Shown here piece after piece: positions 41,299 through 51,344 of a DNA stretch of 64,000 bases. The stretch's first letter is position 1; each line of letters begins with the position of its first letter. The position numbers were made by a program, and so were the translations under genes. The DNA comes from Mucilaginibacter ginsenosidivorans (lineage in GTDB: Bacteria; Bacteroidota; Bacteroidia; Sphingobacteriales; Sphingobacteriaceae): NCBI RefSeq assembly GCF_007971025.1, contig NZ_CP042436.1, positions 310,001 to 374,000 of the forward strand, given 5' to 3'. The notes under the pieces were generated by a model. The model searched no databases, had not been told where the DNA came from, and saw only the letters and a program-made list of their open reading frames with translations.

Positions 41299-43560
41299 CT
41301 ACTTGAATTTCCCCTTCAGGGCAGCCAGCTTTAAAGCCATATCCGTCTCCGGTTGTTCCTGCTGTCTTTTAGGCTGATTATGAACAGGTTTATACTGCGG
41401 CCTTTGTTGTGGTTGCTGACGTGGTTCATTAGCTTTCATGGATAAGGATATCCGTTTTCGATTAACATCCACTTCGGTTACAGTCACTTCAACGTTTTGA
41501 TGAACTTTGAGAACCTCGTTCGGGTCCTTAATAAAACGGTTAGTGATCTGGCTCAAGTGCACCAGCCCATCCTGGTGAACGCCAATATCCACAAAAGCGC
41601 CAAAATTGGTGATATTGGTTACGATCCCCGGCAGTTTCATGCCAATCTTCAGGTCACCTATCTCGTTAACCCCTTCCGTAAAACTGAATGCCTCAAACTG
41701 TTCGCGCGGGTCGCGACCGGGTTTGGCCAGTTCGGCCATAATATCATTCAGTGTAGGTAAACCCACAGTTTCGCTTACATATTTTTGCAGCGGGATGCTT
41801 TTACGAAGCTGGCTATCGCTCATCAGGTCCTTTACCGAACATTTGATATCTTTCGCCATTTGCTCCACCAAAGCATATCGCTCAGGGTGAACCGCACTTG
41901 CATCCAACGGGTTTTCGGCCCCGTTGATGCGGAGGAAACCTGCCGCCTGCTCAAAAGCTTTATCGCCTAAACGTGCGACTTTCTTTAGTTGATCGCGGCG
42001 TTTAAAGGCGCCATTGGCGTTCCGGTGGTCGACAATATTTTGCGCTAATTGCGGCCCCAGGCCCGAAACGTAGGCCAGTATCTGTTTCGATGCCGTGTTC
42101 AGCTCCACTCCCACCGCATTTACGCAGCTGATAACAGTATCATCCAGTGAGGTTTGCAGTTTGTTCTGGTCCACATCGTGCTGGTATTGTCCCACGCCAA
42201 TGGATTTCGGGTCGATCTTTACCAGTTCAGCCAGGGGGTCCATTAACCGGCGGCCGATAGAGACTGCGCCGCGTACGGTCACATCCTTGTCGGGGAACTC
42301 CTCCCTTGCCGCTTCTGATGCTGAATAAATGGACGCCCCGCTTTCGTTCACCATTACGATAGTCGCGCCTGGCAAATTCAAATGGCGCACAAAAAGTTCG
42401 GTTTCCCTTCCGGCCGTGCCATTGCCAATGGCGATGGCTTCTATGTTATATTTTTCGAAAATATGCCGGGTTGTTTTCTCAGCCTCCTTTGCATTGCCGG
42501 CGCCGGTGTGCGGGAATATGGCTGTGTACTCCAGCAGTTTACCCTGCTCATCAAGGCATACCACTTTGCAGCCGGTACGGAAACCCGGGTCAATGGCCAT
42601 GATCCTTTTCTGCCCCAGTGGCGCCGACATCAGCAACTGCCGCGCATTCTCTGCGAACACCCGTATCGCCTCTTCATCTGCGCTTTTCTTGGTGAACAAG
42701 CGTATCTCCGTTTCCATCGATGGTTTAAGCAGGCGTTTATAACCGTCGGTTATCGCCAGCTTTACCTGCTGCGAGGCCGCATTATAAGCCGTGACAAATT
42801 GCTGCTCCAGCAGGCTGATGGCATCATCCTCTGGCGGCTGGATATCCAGCCAGAGTATCTCTTCCTTTTCGCCCCGGCGCATAGCCAGCACCCGGTGCGA
42901 AGGGGCCGTTTTCACCGGCTCCGACCAGTCGAAATAGTCTTTATATTTTATCCCGGCTTCTTCCTTGCCTGTTATCACTTTTGATTGAAAAGTGCCTTTC
43001 GTTAAAAATAGCTGCCGCATTTTGGCGCGGGTTTCGGCATGTTCGCTTATGTATTCGGCAATAATATCCCGCGCACCAGCTAAAGCTTCCTCCGCCGATG
43101 CAACGCCTTTTTCCTCATCAATAAATTTAGCCGCCTCTTCTTCCGGGTCTATCCTGGTTTGCGCTAATATCAGATCGGCCAAAGGCTGCAAACCTTTTTC
43201 CCGGGCGGCAATTGCGCGTGTTTTTCGCTTGGGTCGATAGGGAAGATAAATATCTTCTAAAGCCACCATTGTTTCCGCCTCATTCACCAGCTTTTCGAGC
43301 TCGGGCGTTAGTTTACCCATTTCGGTCAGCGATTTCAGGATTGCATCGCGGCGTTTATCCAGTTCACGCAACTGCAGCACCCGGTCGCGGATGGCAGCCA
43401 CCCGAACTTCATCCAAACTGCCGGTCATTTCCTTTCGGTAGCGGGAAATAAAAGGGACGGTTGCACCTTCGTCCAGCAACGCAGCCGTGGTGCTTACCTG
43501 CTTTTCGGTGATGGAGAGCTCAGTGGCTATTTTTTTATAATGACTGGTCATAAAATTCAA
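41299..43560 (-). CDS. tex: Tex-family RNA-binding transcription accessory protein
   Basis: A 753-residue cytoplasmic nucleic-acid-binding protein of normal Tex length. Order: N-terminal helical region (VPFISRYRKEMTGSLDE), YqgF/RuvX-like nuclease-fold domain (MAIDPGFRTGCKVVCLDEQGKLLEYTAIFPH), helix-hairpin-helix (ILAYVSGLGPQLAQNIVDHRN), and a C-terminal S1 domain (GMKLPGIVTNITNFGAFVDIGVHQDGLVHLSQI). A basic, Gln/Pro-rich tail (QQPQQRPQYKPVHNQPKRQQ) follows, a phylum-typical extension. The start may be the second ATG at 43551 (MTSHYKK). Monocistronic. Confidence 0.95.
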   Translation of the reverse strand: MNFMTSHYKKIATELSITEKQVSTTAALLDEGATVPFISRYRKEMTGSLDEVRVAAIRDRVLQLRELDKRRDAILKSLTEMGKLTPELEKLVNEAETMVALEDIYLPYRPKRKTRAIAAREKGLQPLADLILAQTRIDPEEEAAKFIDEEKGVASAEEALAGARDIIAEYISEHAETRAKMRQLFLTKGTFQSKVITGKEEAGIKYKDYFDWSEPVKTAPSHRVLAMRRGEKEEILWLDIQPPEDDAISLLEQQFVTAYNAASQQVKLAITDGYKRLLKPSMETEIRLFTKKSADEEAIRVFAENARQLLMSAPLGQKRIMAIDPGFRTGCKVVCLDEQGKLLEYTAIFPHTGAGNAKEAEKTTRHIFEKYNIEAIAIGNGTAGRETELFVRHLNLPGATIVMVNESGASIYSASEAAREEFPDKDVTVRGAVSIGRRLMDPLAELVKIDPKSIGVGQYQHDVDQNKLQTSLDDTVISCVNAVGVELNTASKQILAYVSGLGPQLAQNIVDHRNANGAFKRRDQLKKVARLGDKAFEQAAGFLRINGAENPLDASAVHPERYALVEQMAKDIKCSVKDLMSDSQLRKSIPLQKYVSETVGLPTLNDIMAELAKPGRDPREQFEAFSFTEGVNEIGDLKIGMKLPGIVTNITNFGAFVDIGVHQDGLVHLSQITNRFIKDPNEVLKVHQNVEVTVTEVDVNRKRISLSMKANEPRQQPQQRPQYKPVHNQPKRQQEQPETDMALKLAALKGKFK

Positions 43561-43740
43561 ATAAGGATTGCGAAGTTGGTATTCTTTGGCGGAAATAGGA
43601 AATGGTGTTTAAAAGTAATTTTTGGCAATAAGTCGTCCAGATGGTAAAATTCTGTCACCTTATTCTCATTTAAAAACGGGCTGTTGCCGCTGCCCGCTGC
43701 ACCATTTTGTTTTTACAAGCTTATTGTGCAAATTTGCACT

Positions 43741-43849
43741 GCTTATAGAGAAAGACGGAGGGATTAGACCCTGCGATGTCTTAGCAACCTGTGCTTACAA
43801 GGTGCTACGTTCTACTTGCCCGCCTCAAAAATGGGTAAGACAGATAAGC
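43741..43849 (+). promoter_or_regulatory. SAM-I (S-box) riboswitch upstream of metH
   Basis: P1 is GCTTAT (43741-43746) pairing with ATAAGC (43844-43849). The conserved core follows: AGACGGAGGGATTAGACCCT, then TGCGATGTCTTAGCAACC, GGTGCTACGTTCTAC, then a CCCGCC...ATGGG hairpin before the 3' P1 strand. This matches the S-box consensus (GAGGGA, AGCAACC, GGTGCTA). It precedes metH-metF, its expected target. An expression-platform terminator is not clear, although CGAAGG/CCTTTCG downstream (43849-43878) can pair. Confidence 0.9.
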
Positions 43850-43893
43850 GAAGGTCAACATTATACCCGGCCTTTCGTTATAAGCTTGGTTAT

Positions 43894-43989
43894 AGGATTA
43901 CACCGATTTTTGTTTGATTGCACCGATTATCAGTGGAATCAGAGCGTAATCGGCGGAATCACAAAAAACTATATCGGTGGAATCACAAA
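43894..43989. repeat. Word-repeat palindrome in the metH 5' UTR (word GATTGCACCGAT)
   Basis: Left arm GGATTACACCGATTTTTGTT and TGATTGCACCGATTA; right arm TAATCGGCGGAATCACAAAA and TATCGGTGGAATCACAAA, its near reverse complement. It runs up to the base before the metH ATG (43990). The same word, ATCGGTGCAATCA, recurs before pdxA at 62575-62607. Confidence 0.8.
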
Positions 43990-46900
43990 ATGGATATTAG
44001 AAAAGAGCTACAAAAACGCATACTGGTTATTGACGGCGCAATGGGTACCATGATACAGCGGTACCAATTGACCGAGGAGGATTTTCGTGGCGAGCGTTTT
44101 AAAAACCACCCTTCTGACCTTAAAGGCAATAATGACCTGCTCAACATCACACGCCCGGATGTGATCAAAGCGATCCATAAAGAATATTTGGACGCCGGTG
44201 CGGATATTATCGAAACCAATACCTTCAGCACGCAACGGATATCGCTTGCCGATTATCACATGGAGGACCTGGCTTACGAGCTAAGTTATGAAGGTGCAAA
44301 GCTTGCCCGCGAAGCTGTTGATGAATATAACACCGAACACCCGGGCAAGCCCCGCTTTGTTGCGGGGGCAGTAGGCCCCACTAACAGGACGGCTTCCATG
44401 TCGCCCGATGTGAACGACCCCGGGTATCGCGCCGTTACATTTGACGACCTGGCCGAAGCTTATTATGAGCAGGTACGTGGCTTGGTCGACGGCGGTTCGG
44501 ACATCTTACTGATCGAAACTATTTTTGATACACTCAATGCAAAAGCAGCCCTATTCGCTATAAAACGTTACGAAAACGAATGTATGGCAGCCGGCAAAGA
44601 TCACCCGGCTTTCAGGAATACAGGCGGCATCATGATATCGGGTACCATTACGGATGCTTCCGGCCGTACGCTCTCGGGGCAAACGGTTGAGGCATTCTGG
44701 AATTCGGTTCGCCATGGCAATTTATTATCTGTCGGGCTCAACTGCGCTTTAGGCGCCAAAGAAATGCGCCCGCACCTGGAAGAGTTGTCGGCAAAAGCTG
44801 ACGTTTTTATCTCCGCCTATCCCAATGCCGGTTTACCCAATGAGTTTGGCGGTTACGATGAAATGCCGCATGAGACCGCGCACTTTATCGAGGATTTTAT
44901 CGGATCGGGCATGGTTAATATCGTTGGCGGATGCTGCGGCACCACTCCCGATCACATCCGTCACATTGCCGAAAAAGCTGCAAAGGGCGCGCCCCGCGAG
45001 GTACCCCAAACCGAGCCTTATTTAAGGCTCAGCGGTTTGGAATCTGTTATCCTGACACCCGAAACCAATTTCGCCAACATAGGCGAGCGTACCAATATTA
45101 CCGGTTCGCCTAAATTCTCGAAGCTTATACTGGCCGAAGATTATGAAGGCGCGCTAACCGTTGCCCGCCAGCAGGTAGAGGGCGGCGCCCAGGTCATCGA
45201 TGTGAACATGGACGAGGGGATGATCGATTCGGAAGCGGCGATGGTGAAGTTTTTGAACCTGATCGCGTCCGAACCTGATATCGCCAAATTGCCCATCATG
45301 GTCGATTCATCCAAATGGACCGTTATCGAAGCCGGGTTGAAATGTTTGCAGGGCAAAGGCATAGTAAACTCGATATCGCTGAAAGAGGGGGAAGAAAAAT
45401 TTAAGGACCAGGCCCGTAAAATATTAAGCTACGGCGCGGCCGTGGTGGTGATGGCTTTTGACGAACAAGGCCAGGCCGATTCATTGGCCCGCCGTATCGA
45501 GATCTGCAAGCGCAGCTATGATATACTGGTGAACGAGCTTAATTTTCCACCGCAGGACATTATTTTCGACCCGAACATATTGACGGTTGCTACCGGCTTA
45601 GAGGAGCACAACAACTATGCAGTTGACTTTATTGAGGCTACCCGCTGGATAAAACAAAACCTGCCGCTGGCCAAAGTAAGCGGGGGAGTAAGTAATATTT
45701 CGTTCTCGTTCCGCGGTAACAATACTGTGCGCGAGGCTATGCACTCGGCGTTTCTTTACCATGCTATCAAAGCTGGCCTGGATATGGGCATTGTGAACGC
45801 AGGTATGCTGGAAGTTTACGAAGAGATACCGAAAGACCTGCTTGAAAAGGTAGAAGATGTGCTGCTTAACCGCCGCCCTGATGCTACCGAGCGATTGGTA
45901 GAGTTTGCAGATACCATCAAATCAAAAGGCAAAGAGATCGTTCGCGATGAAGAATGGCGCAAGGGAACGGTTGAAGAACGCTTGTCACATGCTTTAGTAA
46001 AAGGCATTATTGAATATTTGGATGACGACGTGGAAGAGGCACGTTTAAAATTTGCCAAGCCATTGGAAGTAATTGAAGGTCCGCTGATGGATGGCATGAA
46101 CGTGGTAGGCGACCTGTTTGGTTCGGGTAAGATGTTTTTACCGCAGGTGGTAAAATCGGCCCGGGTAATGAAAAAGGCGGTTGCTTATTTACTGCCTTTT
46201 ATTGAACTGGAAAAGCAGCGTGTGATAGATGCCGGCGAGGACAGTAGCGGCAGCCGTGCCAATGCAGGCAAGGTATTAATGGCCACCGTTAAAGGCGATG
46301 TGCACGATATCGGCAAAAATATAGTGGGTGTGGTACTGGCCTGTAATAATTTCGAGGTGATAGACCTTGGGGTAATGGTTCCTGCACAGCGGATCATTGA
46401 AGAGGCAAGGAAACACCAGGTGGATATTATAGGATTAAGCGGACTGATCACGCCATCGTTAGATGAAATGGTTCACTTTGCCAAAGAAATGGACCGCGAA
46501 GGCTTTAATATTCCGCTGATTATTGGCGGGGCGACAACCTCGCGGATACATGCGGCCGTAAAGGTTGCACCCAACTACCAGCATGGCGTGGTACACGTGC
46601 TTGACGCTTCGCGAAGTGTTACGGTTTGCAGTAATTTGATGAACCGCGACACCCGTGACAGTTACATCCAAAGCATAAAAGATGAGTATGAAAAGGCCCG
46701 CGAGGCACATTTGAACAAACGTTCGGATAAGCGCTTTGTGAGCATTGATGATGCCCGGAAATCAAAAATGGAGATCAACCTGAATGGGGCGATGCCGGCA
46801 AGGCCAACGTTCACGGGCACAAAAGTAATAGAGGCCTATCCGTTGGAGGAACTGGTGCCTTATATCGATTGGACGCCGTTTTTCCATACCTGGGAACTGC

Positions 46901-47709
46901 GTGGCAGTTATCCTAAAATATTTGATGATAAGTTTGTCGGCACAGAGGCCAAAAAGCTATTCGATGACGCCCAGGCATTATTGAAAAAGATCGTCAGCGA
47001 AAAACTGCTGCAGGCAAACGGCGTTATCGGTTTCTGGCCTGCCGCAAGCGTTGGCGACGATATTGAATTATATACCGACGAAAGCCGCAAGCAACTGCTT
47101 ACACGCATTCATACCTTGCGCCAACAGGCCGAAAAGGTAAAGGGCGAACCCTATTATGCTTTGGCCGATTTTATCGCATCAAAAGAAAGCGGAATACCTG
47201 ATTACTTTGGAGGCTTTGCCGTAACAGCAGGCATAGGCTGCGACGAACTGGTGGCGCAGTTTGAAAAGGATCATGACGATTATAACAGCATCATGGCTAA
47301 AGCATTAGCCGACCGTTTGGCCGAGGCCTTTGCCGAAAAAATGCACGAGCTGGTGCGTCGCGAATATTGGGGTTATGCAAAAGACGAGGTTTTGAGCAAC
47401 GAGGACTTGATAAAAGAACAATACCAGGGCATACGTCCGGCACCAGGTTATCCAGCCTGCCCGGATCATACTGAAAAGACAACACTGTTCGATTTGCTGA
47501 AGGCTGAAGATAACGCACACATGCACCTGACCGAAAGCCTGGCCATGACACCGGCGGCATCCGTAAGCGGGTTCTATTTTGCGCATCCGCAGGCACGGTA
47601 TTTTGGCTTAGGAAAAATAAGCAAGGATCAAATTGAAGACTACGCCAAGCGGAAGAATATGTCCGTGGAAACAGTGGAACGCTGGCTGGGGCCGAATATA
47701 AATTATTAG
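43990..47709 (+). CDS. metH: Cobalamin-dependent methionine synthase
   Basis: MetH transfers methyl from 5-methyltetrahydrofolate to homocysteine through B12. Start at ATG 43990 ([21 protein letters not shown], the normal N-terminus) gives 1239 residues, full length. An ATG at 43918 would translate repeat sequence. Domains: homocysteine-binding with zinc Cys residues in [11 protein letters not shown] and [11 protein letters not shown]; pterin-binding ([20 protein letters not shown]); B12-binding with [11 protein letters not shown] (DxHxxG); C-terminal SAM-binding reactivation domain ([32 protein letters not shown]). It lies behind a SAM-I riboswitch, and the stop at 47709 touches the left arm of the element enclosing the four-helix-bundle gene. 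Confidence 0.96.
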   Translation: MDIRKELQKRILVIDGAMGTMIQRYQLTEEDFRGERFKNHPSDLKGNNDLLNITRPDVIKAIHKEYLDAGADIIETNTFSTQRISLADYHMEDLAYELSYEGAKLAREAVDEYNTEHPGKPRFVAGAVGPTNRTASMSPDVNDPGYRAVTFDDLAEAYYEQVRGLVDGGSDILLIETIFDTLNAKAALFAIKRYENECMAAGKDHPAFRNTGGIMISGTITDASGRTLSGQTVEAFWNSVRHGNLLSVGLNCALGAKEMRPHLEELSAKADVFISAYPNAGLPNEFGGYDEMPHETAHFIEDFIGSGMVNIVGGCCGTTPDHIRHIAEKAAKGAPREVPQTEPYLRLSGLESVILTPETNFANIGERTNITGSPKFSKLILAEDYEGALTVARQQVEGGAQVIDVNMDEGMIDSEAAMVKFLNLIASEPDIAKLPIMVDSSKWTVIEAGLKCLQGKGIVNSISLKEGEEKFKDQARKILSYGAAVVVMAFDEQGQADSLARRIEICKRSYDILVNELNFPPQDIIFDPNILTVATGLEEHNNYAVDFIEATRWIKQNLPLAKVSGGVSNISFSFRGNNTVREAMHSAFLYHAIKAGLDMGIVNAGMLEVYEEIPKDLLEKVEDVLLNRRPDATERLVEFADTIKSKGKEIVRDEEWRKGTVEERLSHALVKGIIEYLDDDVEEARLKFAKPLEVIEGPLMDGMNVVGDLFGSGKMFLPQVVKSARVMKKAVAYLLPFIELEKQRVIDAGEDSSGSRANAGKVLMATVKGDVHDIGKNIVGVVLACNNFEVIDLGVMVPAQRIIEEARKHQVDIIGLSGLITPSLDEMVHFAKEMDREGFNIPLIIGGATTSRIHAAVKVAPNYQHGVVHVLDASRSVTVCSNLMNRDTRDSYIQSIKDEYEKAREAHLNKRSDKRFVSIDDARKSKMEINLNGAMPARPTFTGTKVIEAYPLEELVPYIDWTPFFHTWELRGSYPKIFDDKFVGTEAKKLFDDAQALLKKIVSEKLLQANGVIGFWPAASVGDDIELYTDESRKQLLTRIHTLRQQAEKVKGEPYYALADFIASKESGIPDYFGGFAVTAGIGCDELVAQFEKDHDDYNSIMAKALADRLAEAFAEKMHELVRREYWGYAKDEVLSNEDLIKEQYQGIRPAPGYPACPDHTEKTTLFDLLKAEDNAHMHLTESLAMTPAASVSGFYFAHPQARYFGLGKISKDQIEDYAKRKNMSVETVERWLGPNINY

Positions 47710-48157
47710 TAGCAGTAGCAGTGTAAAGTAGCAGTTAGTACCTTTGAAAAATGACAGGAAGTTTTAGGGAACTTAAAGTTTATCAGTTGGCTTTTCAAGG
47801 AGCCCGCGACGTGCGAATACTTACATTTAAGTTTCCCAAAGAGGAAACATATTCGTTGGTCGACCAAATCAGAAGGTCTTCAAGATCTGTGTGTATCAAT
47901 ATTGGTGAAGGCTACCGTAAAAGAATTTATCCCAAACATTTTGCTTCAAAAATGACAGATGCAGATGGGGAAGCTACCGAAACATCTATCTGGCTCGATT
48001 TCGCATTGGATTGTGAGTATATCAACCAAAACGAGCATGCCACACTACAAGCAAAATATAATGAAATAGGTCGTATGCTAAATTCAATGGCCTTAAATCC
48101 TGAAAAATTCACACCTAAAAATCAAACTGCTACTGCTACTACCACTGCTACTAAAAA
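47706..48157. mobile_element. Putative inverted-repeat element enclosing a four-helix-bundle gene
   Basis: The left arm (47706-47740) is TTAGTAGCAGTAGCAGTG followed by TAAAGTAGCAGTTAGTA. The right arm (48125-48157) is AACTGCTACTGCTACTACC followed by ACTGCTACTAAAA, its imperfect reverse complement. Both are iterations of the word AGTAGC. The enclosed 0.4 kb is a single S23-type gene. The element begins at the metH stop and ends on the base before the metF ATG, so it has been placed cleanly between two operon genes. The enclosed DNA looks more AT-rich than metH and metF. The architecture parallels S23 intervening sequences of 23S rRNA, which are also IR-bounded with this gene inside. Confidence 0.6.
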
Positions 48158-48161
48158 ATGA
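47751..48161 (+). CDS. Four-helix-bundle protein (S23 / 23S rRNA IVS-type)
   Basis: A 136-residue protein of the S23/IVS four-helix-bundle family (related in fold to Avd of diversity-generating retroelements). Signatures are FRELKVYQLAFQGARDV, the conserved SLVDQIRRSSRSVCINIGEGY (residues 35-55), ADGEATETSIWLDFALDCEYI (71-91) and YNEIGRMLNSM (103-113). Family members are basic, pentameric in known structures, and of unclear function. The last 13 residues (QTATATTTATKK region) are encoded by the right arm of the flanking inverted repeat, not by the conserved domain. The stop overlaps metF ATG as ATGA. It has no evident link to methionine metabolism. Confidence 0.9.
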   Translation: MTGSFRELKVYQLAFQGARDVRILTFKFPKEETYSLVDQIRRSSRSVCINIGEGYRKRIYPKHFASKMTDADGEATETSIWLDFALDCEYINQNEHATLQAKYNEIGRMLNSMALNPEKFTPKNQTATATTTATKK

Positions 48162-49111
48162 AAATAACCGAGCATATTAACGCTGCCAAAGGCAAAACAC
48201 TTTTCTCGTTCGAGCTGCTGCCGCCGATAAAAGGCAACAGTATCCAAAGCATCTATAATGCTATAGACCCGCTGATGGAGTTTAACCCGCCGTTTATTGA
48301 TGTTACCTATCATCGCGAGGATTATATATATAAGCAGCATGAGAATGGTTTGTTAGAGAAAGTATCTTACCGTAAACGCCCGGGCACGGTAGCCATCTGC
48401 GCGGCCATTATGAACAAGTACAAGGTTGACGCTGTGCCGCATCTTATTTGCGGTGGCTTCACGAGGGAGGAGACCGAGAACGCGCTGATAGACCTGCAGT
48501 TTTTGGGTATAGATAATGTACTGGTTTTGCGAGGCGACGCCCGTATGGCCGATTCGGGTTTTATCCCGACTCCGGGCGGTCATTCATACGCTACCGACCT
48601 GCTGCAGCAAGTTGTGAACATGAACAGCGGTAAATATCTTTATGAGGATCATGAAGTGGTCAATGCCGATTTCTGCATTGGTGTGGCAGGTTATCCTGAA
48701 AAGCATTTCGAGGCCCCGAATCTTAAAACCGACTTTCGCTATTTAAAACAAAAAATAGACATGGGCGCCAATTTTATTGTTACCCAAATGTTTTTTGATA
48801 ACAACAAATACAAGGAATTCGTGACACTCTGCCGCGAGAGCGGTATCAATGTGCCTATCATACCGGGCCTGAAGCCGATCACCTCGTCAAAGCAACTGAT
48901 CAGCCTGCCAAAAATATTTCACATCGATATACCGGAGGATCTGAGCGACCTTATTCACAACTGCAAATCGGAAAAAGAAGTAAGGGAAGCGGGCATCGAG
49001 TGGATGATCGATCAATGTAAAGAGTTGGTTGAATTTGGCGCCCCGGTGCTCCATTTCTATACGATGAGTAACCCCGGCCCGACAAGAAAAATTGCAGAAG
49101 CGATATTTTAA
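48158..49111 (+). CDS. metF: Methylenetetrahydrofolate reductase
   Basis: MetF makes 5-methyltetrahydrofolate for MetH. The 317-residue TIM-barrel flavoprotein has the family's landmarks: LFSFELLPPIKGNSIQSIYNAI, FIDVTYHRED, VPHLICGGFTREETENALIDL, VLVLRGDARM, VAGYPEKHFEAPN, FIVTQMFFDNNKY and IIPGLKPITS. It overlaps the four-helix-bundle gene by 4 bp and is the third ORF of the riboswitch-controlled operon. Its translation is now coupled to that inserted gene rather than to metH. Confidence 0.96.
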   Translation: MKITEHINAAKGKTLFSFELLPPIKGNSIQSIYNAIDPLMEFNPPFIDVTYHREDYIYKQHENGLLEKVSYRKRPGTVAICAAIMNKYKVDAVPHLICGGFTREETENALIDLQFLGIDNVLVLRGDARMADSGFIPTPGGHSYATDLLQQVVNMNSGKYLYEDHEVVNADFCIGVAGYPEKHFEAPNLKTDFRYLKQKIDMGANFIVTQMFFDNNKYKEFVTLCRESGINVPIIPGLKPITSSKQLISLPKIFHIDIPEDLSDLIHNCKSEKEVREAGIEWMIDQCKELVEFGAPVLHFYTMSNPGPTRKIAEAIF

Positions 49112-49121
49112 AACGTTTATT

Positions 49122-50228
49122 TTATTCGGGCAAAATAGCTTTTCTTCTCCTCGTGTTTTTTAATCTTTCGGTTATGCGCACGGTCGGTATATTGTCGCCA
49201 AGTAATTTCCCCCAGGGTTTAAGCTCGTCTATACGATCAAATATAATCTTCAAAACAGCCACAAAAGGTATCGATAAAAACATGCCTGGTATACCCCACA
49301 ACTGGTTTCCAAGTAACACCACAATTATTGACATCAGAGCGTTGATCTGCACCTTTGATGAGACAATACGCGGAACCAATATGTTATTATCGATAAACTG
49401 AATGACAATATAAGCAACTATTACACCGACCTGTGTGGAGAAACCATCTTTGGTAACCGTAGCCATTAATACAGGCAGTGCAATAGCAATTATCCCGCCC
49501 AGGTAAGGTATCAGATTTAATAACGCACCTATACAACCTATCAGTACGCCGTATTTTACACCCAATAAGATCAATGCACTCGAATTGAGTATAGCTACTA
49601 TCGTGGTTTCAATAAGTAATCCCATTATATAACTTTGAATAGCGCCCTTGGTCTCTTTTAATACTTCGCTTACTTTTTTTGAGTTCTCTTCGGCAAATAC
49701 TTCATATATAAAATTCAGGATCAATGTTTTATATAAAAGCATAAAGAATATATATACCGGCAGCAAAAAAATAATACTTAGGGTGCCCAATAATCCGTTA
49801 AGCGTTTTCCCTACCATGCCCTGACTATTACGCAAGGCTTCTTTGATCATTTGGTCCTGTTTTGCGATAGTGATATTAAAATTAGCGAATACCCACTCTT
49901 TCAGATTAAGCGTAATTGATGCAAATTTTTTTTCCAAAGCAGGCAATGCGTCTCCAAATTGAATAATTTGCGTGGATAAAAAATAAAATACCCCAGTTAC
50001 AACGGCAACGGCGATAAGCATTGATAACAAAATAGACCATCCTTTCGGTATCTTATGTTTTTCGAACCAATTGCAAAGCGGATTCAACAGGATAGATAAA
50101 AAAGCAGCAAACGCCAGCGGAATCAGTATATCAGCAAGTTGGGCCATTACATAAACCAACAGGATTAGCCCAAAGAGCACGGCAGTACTTTGAATATAAA
50201 AGGGCTGGTCCTTAATTTTTATTCCCAT
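49122..50228 (-). CDS. AI-2E family (UPF0118) transporter
   Basis: A 368-residue membrane protein with seven or eight helices. The AI-2E family signatures are IPLAFAAFLSILLNPLCNWFEKHKIPKG near the N-terminus, the central soluble segment, and IGCIGALLNLIPYLGGIIAIALPVL followed by QFIDNNILVPRIVSSKVQINALMSIIVVLLGNQLWG near the C-terminus. Family members export small molecules or exchange Na+/H+; the substrate here is unknown. It converges on metF with 10 bp between stops and is monocistronic. Confidence 0.92.
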   Translation of the reverse strand: MGIKIKDQPFYIQSTAVLFGLILLVYVMAQLADILIPLAFAAFLSILLNPLCNWFEKHKIPKGWSILLSMLIAVAVVTGVFYFLSTQIIQFGDALPALEKKFASITLNLKEWVFANFNITIAKQDQMIKEALRNSQGMVGKTLNGLLGTLSIIFLLPVYIFFMLLYKTLILNFIYEVFAEENSKKVSEVLKETKGAIQSYIMGLLIETTIVAILNSSALILLGVKYGVLIGCIGALLNLIPYLGGIIAIALPVLMATVTKDGFSTQVGVIVAYIVIQFIDNNILVPRIVSSKVQINALMSIIVVLLGNQLWGIPGMFLSIPFVAVLKIIFDRIDELKPWGKLLGDNIPTVRITERLKNTRRRKAILPE

Positions 50229-50356
50229 TGGCAGAGGTTTATAAGGTAATGTATTATTAAGGAATTTGTTTGCTCGGCCATGTTTTACATCAGCATAACA
50301 TTACCAAATATTAGGTTTAGGTCACAATGTAATTGAACGTACTTCGTAGTAACGAA

Positions 50357-50962
50357 TCAAAATACGCTCAGCCTTTTTAATTCTACTTCCAACTGTTCCG
50401 CCGAAGTAAAGTGGATACAATTGATCCCGATCTTTTCTGCTGCTAAAATATTGCGGTAATTATCATCAATGAAAAGAGCTTCCCGGGGTTTCACGTTATA
50501 ACGGTCGAGCAGGATATGGTAGAATTCCGGCGTGGGCTTGCGTATCTTTTCTTCGCCTGAAACTACAATGCCATCAAACCATTTTAAAAATTCAAATCGC
50601 TCAAACGCCACCGGGAATGTTTCGGCCGACCAGTTGGTGAGCGCGTATATCTTATATTTTCCGCTTTCCTTAAGTTGTCTGAATATTTCCACCGTTTCAT
50701 GAAAAGCCTCGCCAAGCATTTCATCCCAGCGGCCATAAAAAGCGCGGATATGGTGTTCGTGCTCCGGGAATTGCTGAATCAGTATTTCTGTTCCCTCGTG
50801 TAGCGTCCGACCAGCGTCCTGCTCCTCGTTCCAGTCGGATGTGGTAATTTCAGCCAGGAACTTTTCCATTTCGGCCTCGTCCTCAAAAATAGTGCGGTAC
50901 ATATAGCGCGGGTTCCAGTCGATAAGTACGGCGCCGAGGTCGAAAATGATGGTGGTTATCAT
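50357..50962 (-). CDS. HAD-family phosphatase
   Basis: A 201-residue cytoplasmic HAD hydrolase. Motif I is IIFDLGAVLIDWNP (Asp nucleophile; the second Asp is replaced as in the YihX/epoxide-hydrolase-like branch), motif II YALTNWSAE, motif III GEEKIRKPTPEFY and motif IV ALFIDDNYRNILAAEKIG. It is similar to the YihX-type sugar-phosphate phosphatases. Monocistronic or with the CsbD-like gene 38 bp upstream on the same strand. Substrate unknown. Confidence 0.9.
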   Translation of the reverse strand: MITTIIFDLGAVLIDWNPRYMYRTIFEDEAEMEKFLAEITTSDWNEEQDAGRTLHEGTEILIQQFPEHEHHIRAFYGRWDEMLGEAFHETVEIFRQLKESGKYKIYALTNWSAETFPVAFERFEFLKWFDGIVVSGEEKIRKPTPEFYHILLDRYNVKPREALFIDDNYRNILAAEKIGINCIHFTSAEQLEVELKRLSVF

Positions 50963-51000
50963 TAATATTTAGGGAATAGGCCGCATTTGTATAGTATAAC

Positions 51001-51216
51001 CTACAAACGGTTGTTATCTATATTCACTAACGCCTTCTTCAGCGTAAACACCACGTAGCCGCGGTCGCGGTTAACAAGGCTCATTATTTTGCTTATCAGG
51101 CTGTCTTCCTGGCCCTCGGTATATTGAAGTTGCTCGTCGGTCAAATTGTTGTATTTCCTTTGTAATTTGATCTTTACGCGCTCCCAATCCTTATTGCTGA
51201 TGCTGATCTCTGCCAT
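51001..51216 (-). CDS. CsbD-like stress protein
   Basis: From ATG at 51216 the protein has 71 residues. DWERVKIKLQRKYNNLTDEQLQYTEGQEDSLISKIMSLVNRDRGYV follows the pattern of CsbD (W-x-x-x-K-x-K-x-x-[WY]-x-x-L-T-D-x-[DE]-L-x-Y-x-x-G-x-x-[DE]-x-L), a small general-stress protein of unknown mechanism. An ATG at 51270 would add 18 unrelated residues, so the shorter start is chosen. It lies 38 bp before the HAD phosphatase start. Confidence 0.78.
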   Translation of the reverse strand: MAEISISNKDWERVKIKLQRKYNNLTDEQLQYTEGQEDSLISKIMSLVNRDRGYVVFTLKKALVNIDNNRL

Positions 51217-51344
51217 GGTCGAAAAAAAGTTTGAGCAAAAATATAAAAATTCTGCTGTAGCCCCATGCAATAATTTGGCTCAGCGTTTGTTTAAACCCTT
51301 GTTACAGGATTACATCTAACCTGCGTATAAACTAAATTAAAATT

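Noticed and set aside
43918..43989. N-terminal extension of metH to ATG 43918
   Set aside because: The extra 24 residues are translated from a repeat palindrome; the normal MetH N-terminus begins at 43990.
43622..44053. 143-codon ORF over the SAM riboswitch
   Set aside because: It runs through the conserved riboswitch and the repeat palindrome into metH in the wrong frame.
47706..48161. Diversity-generating retroelement (because of the Avd-like fold)
   Set aside because: No reverse transcriptase, template repeat or variable repeat anywhere in the window; the protein fits the broader S23/IVS family.
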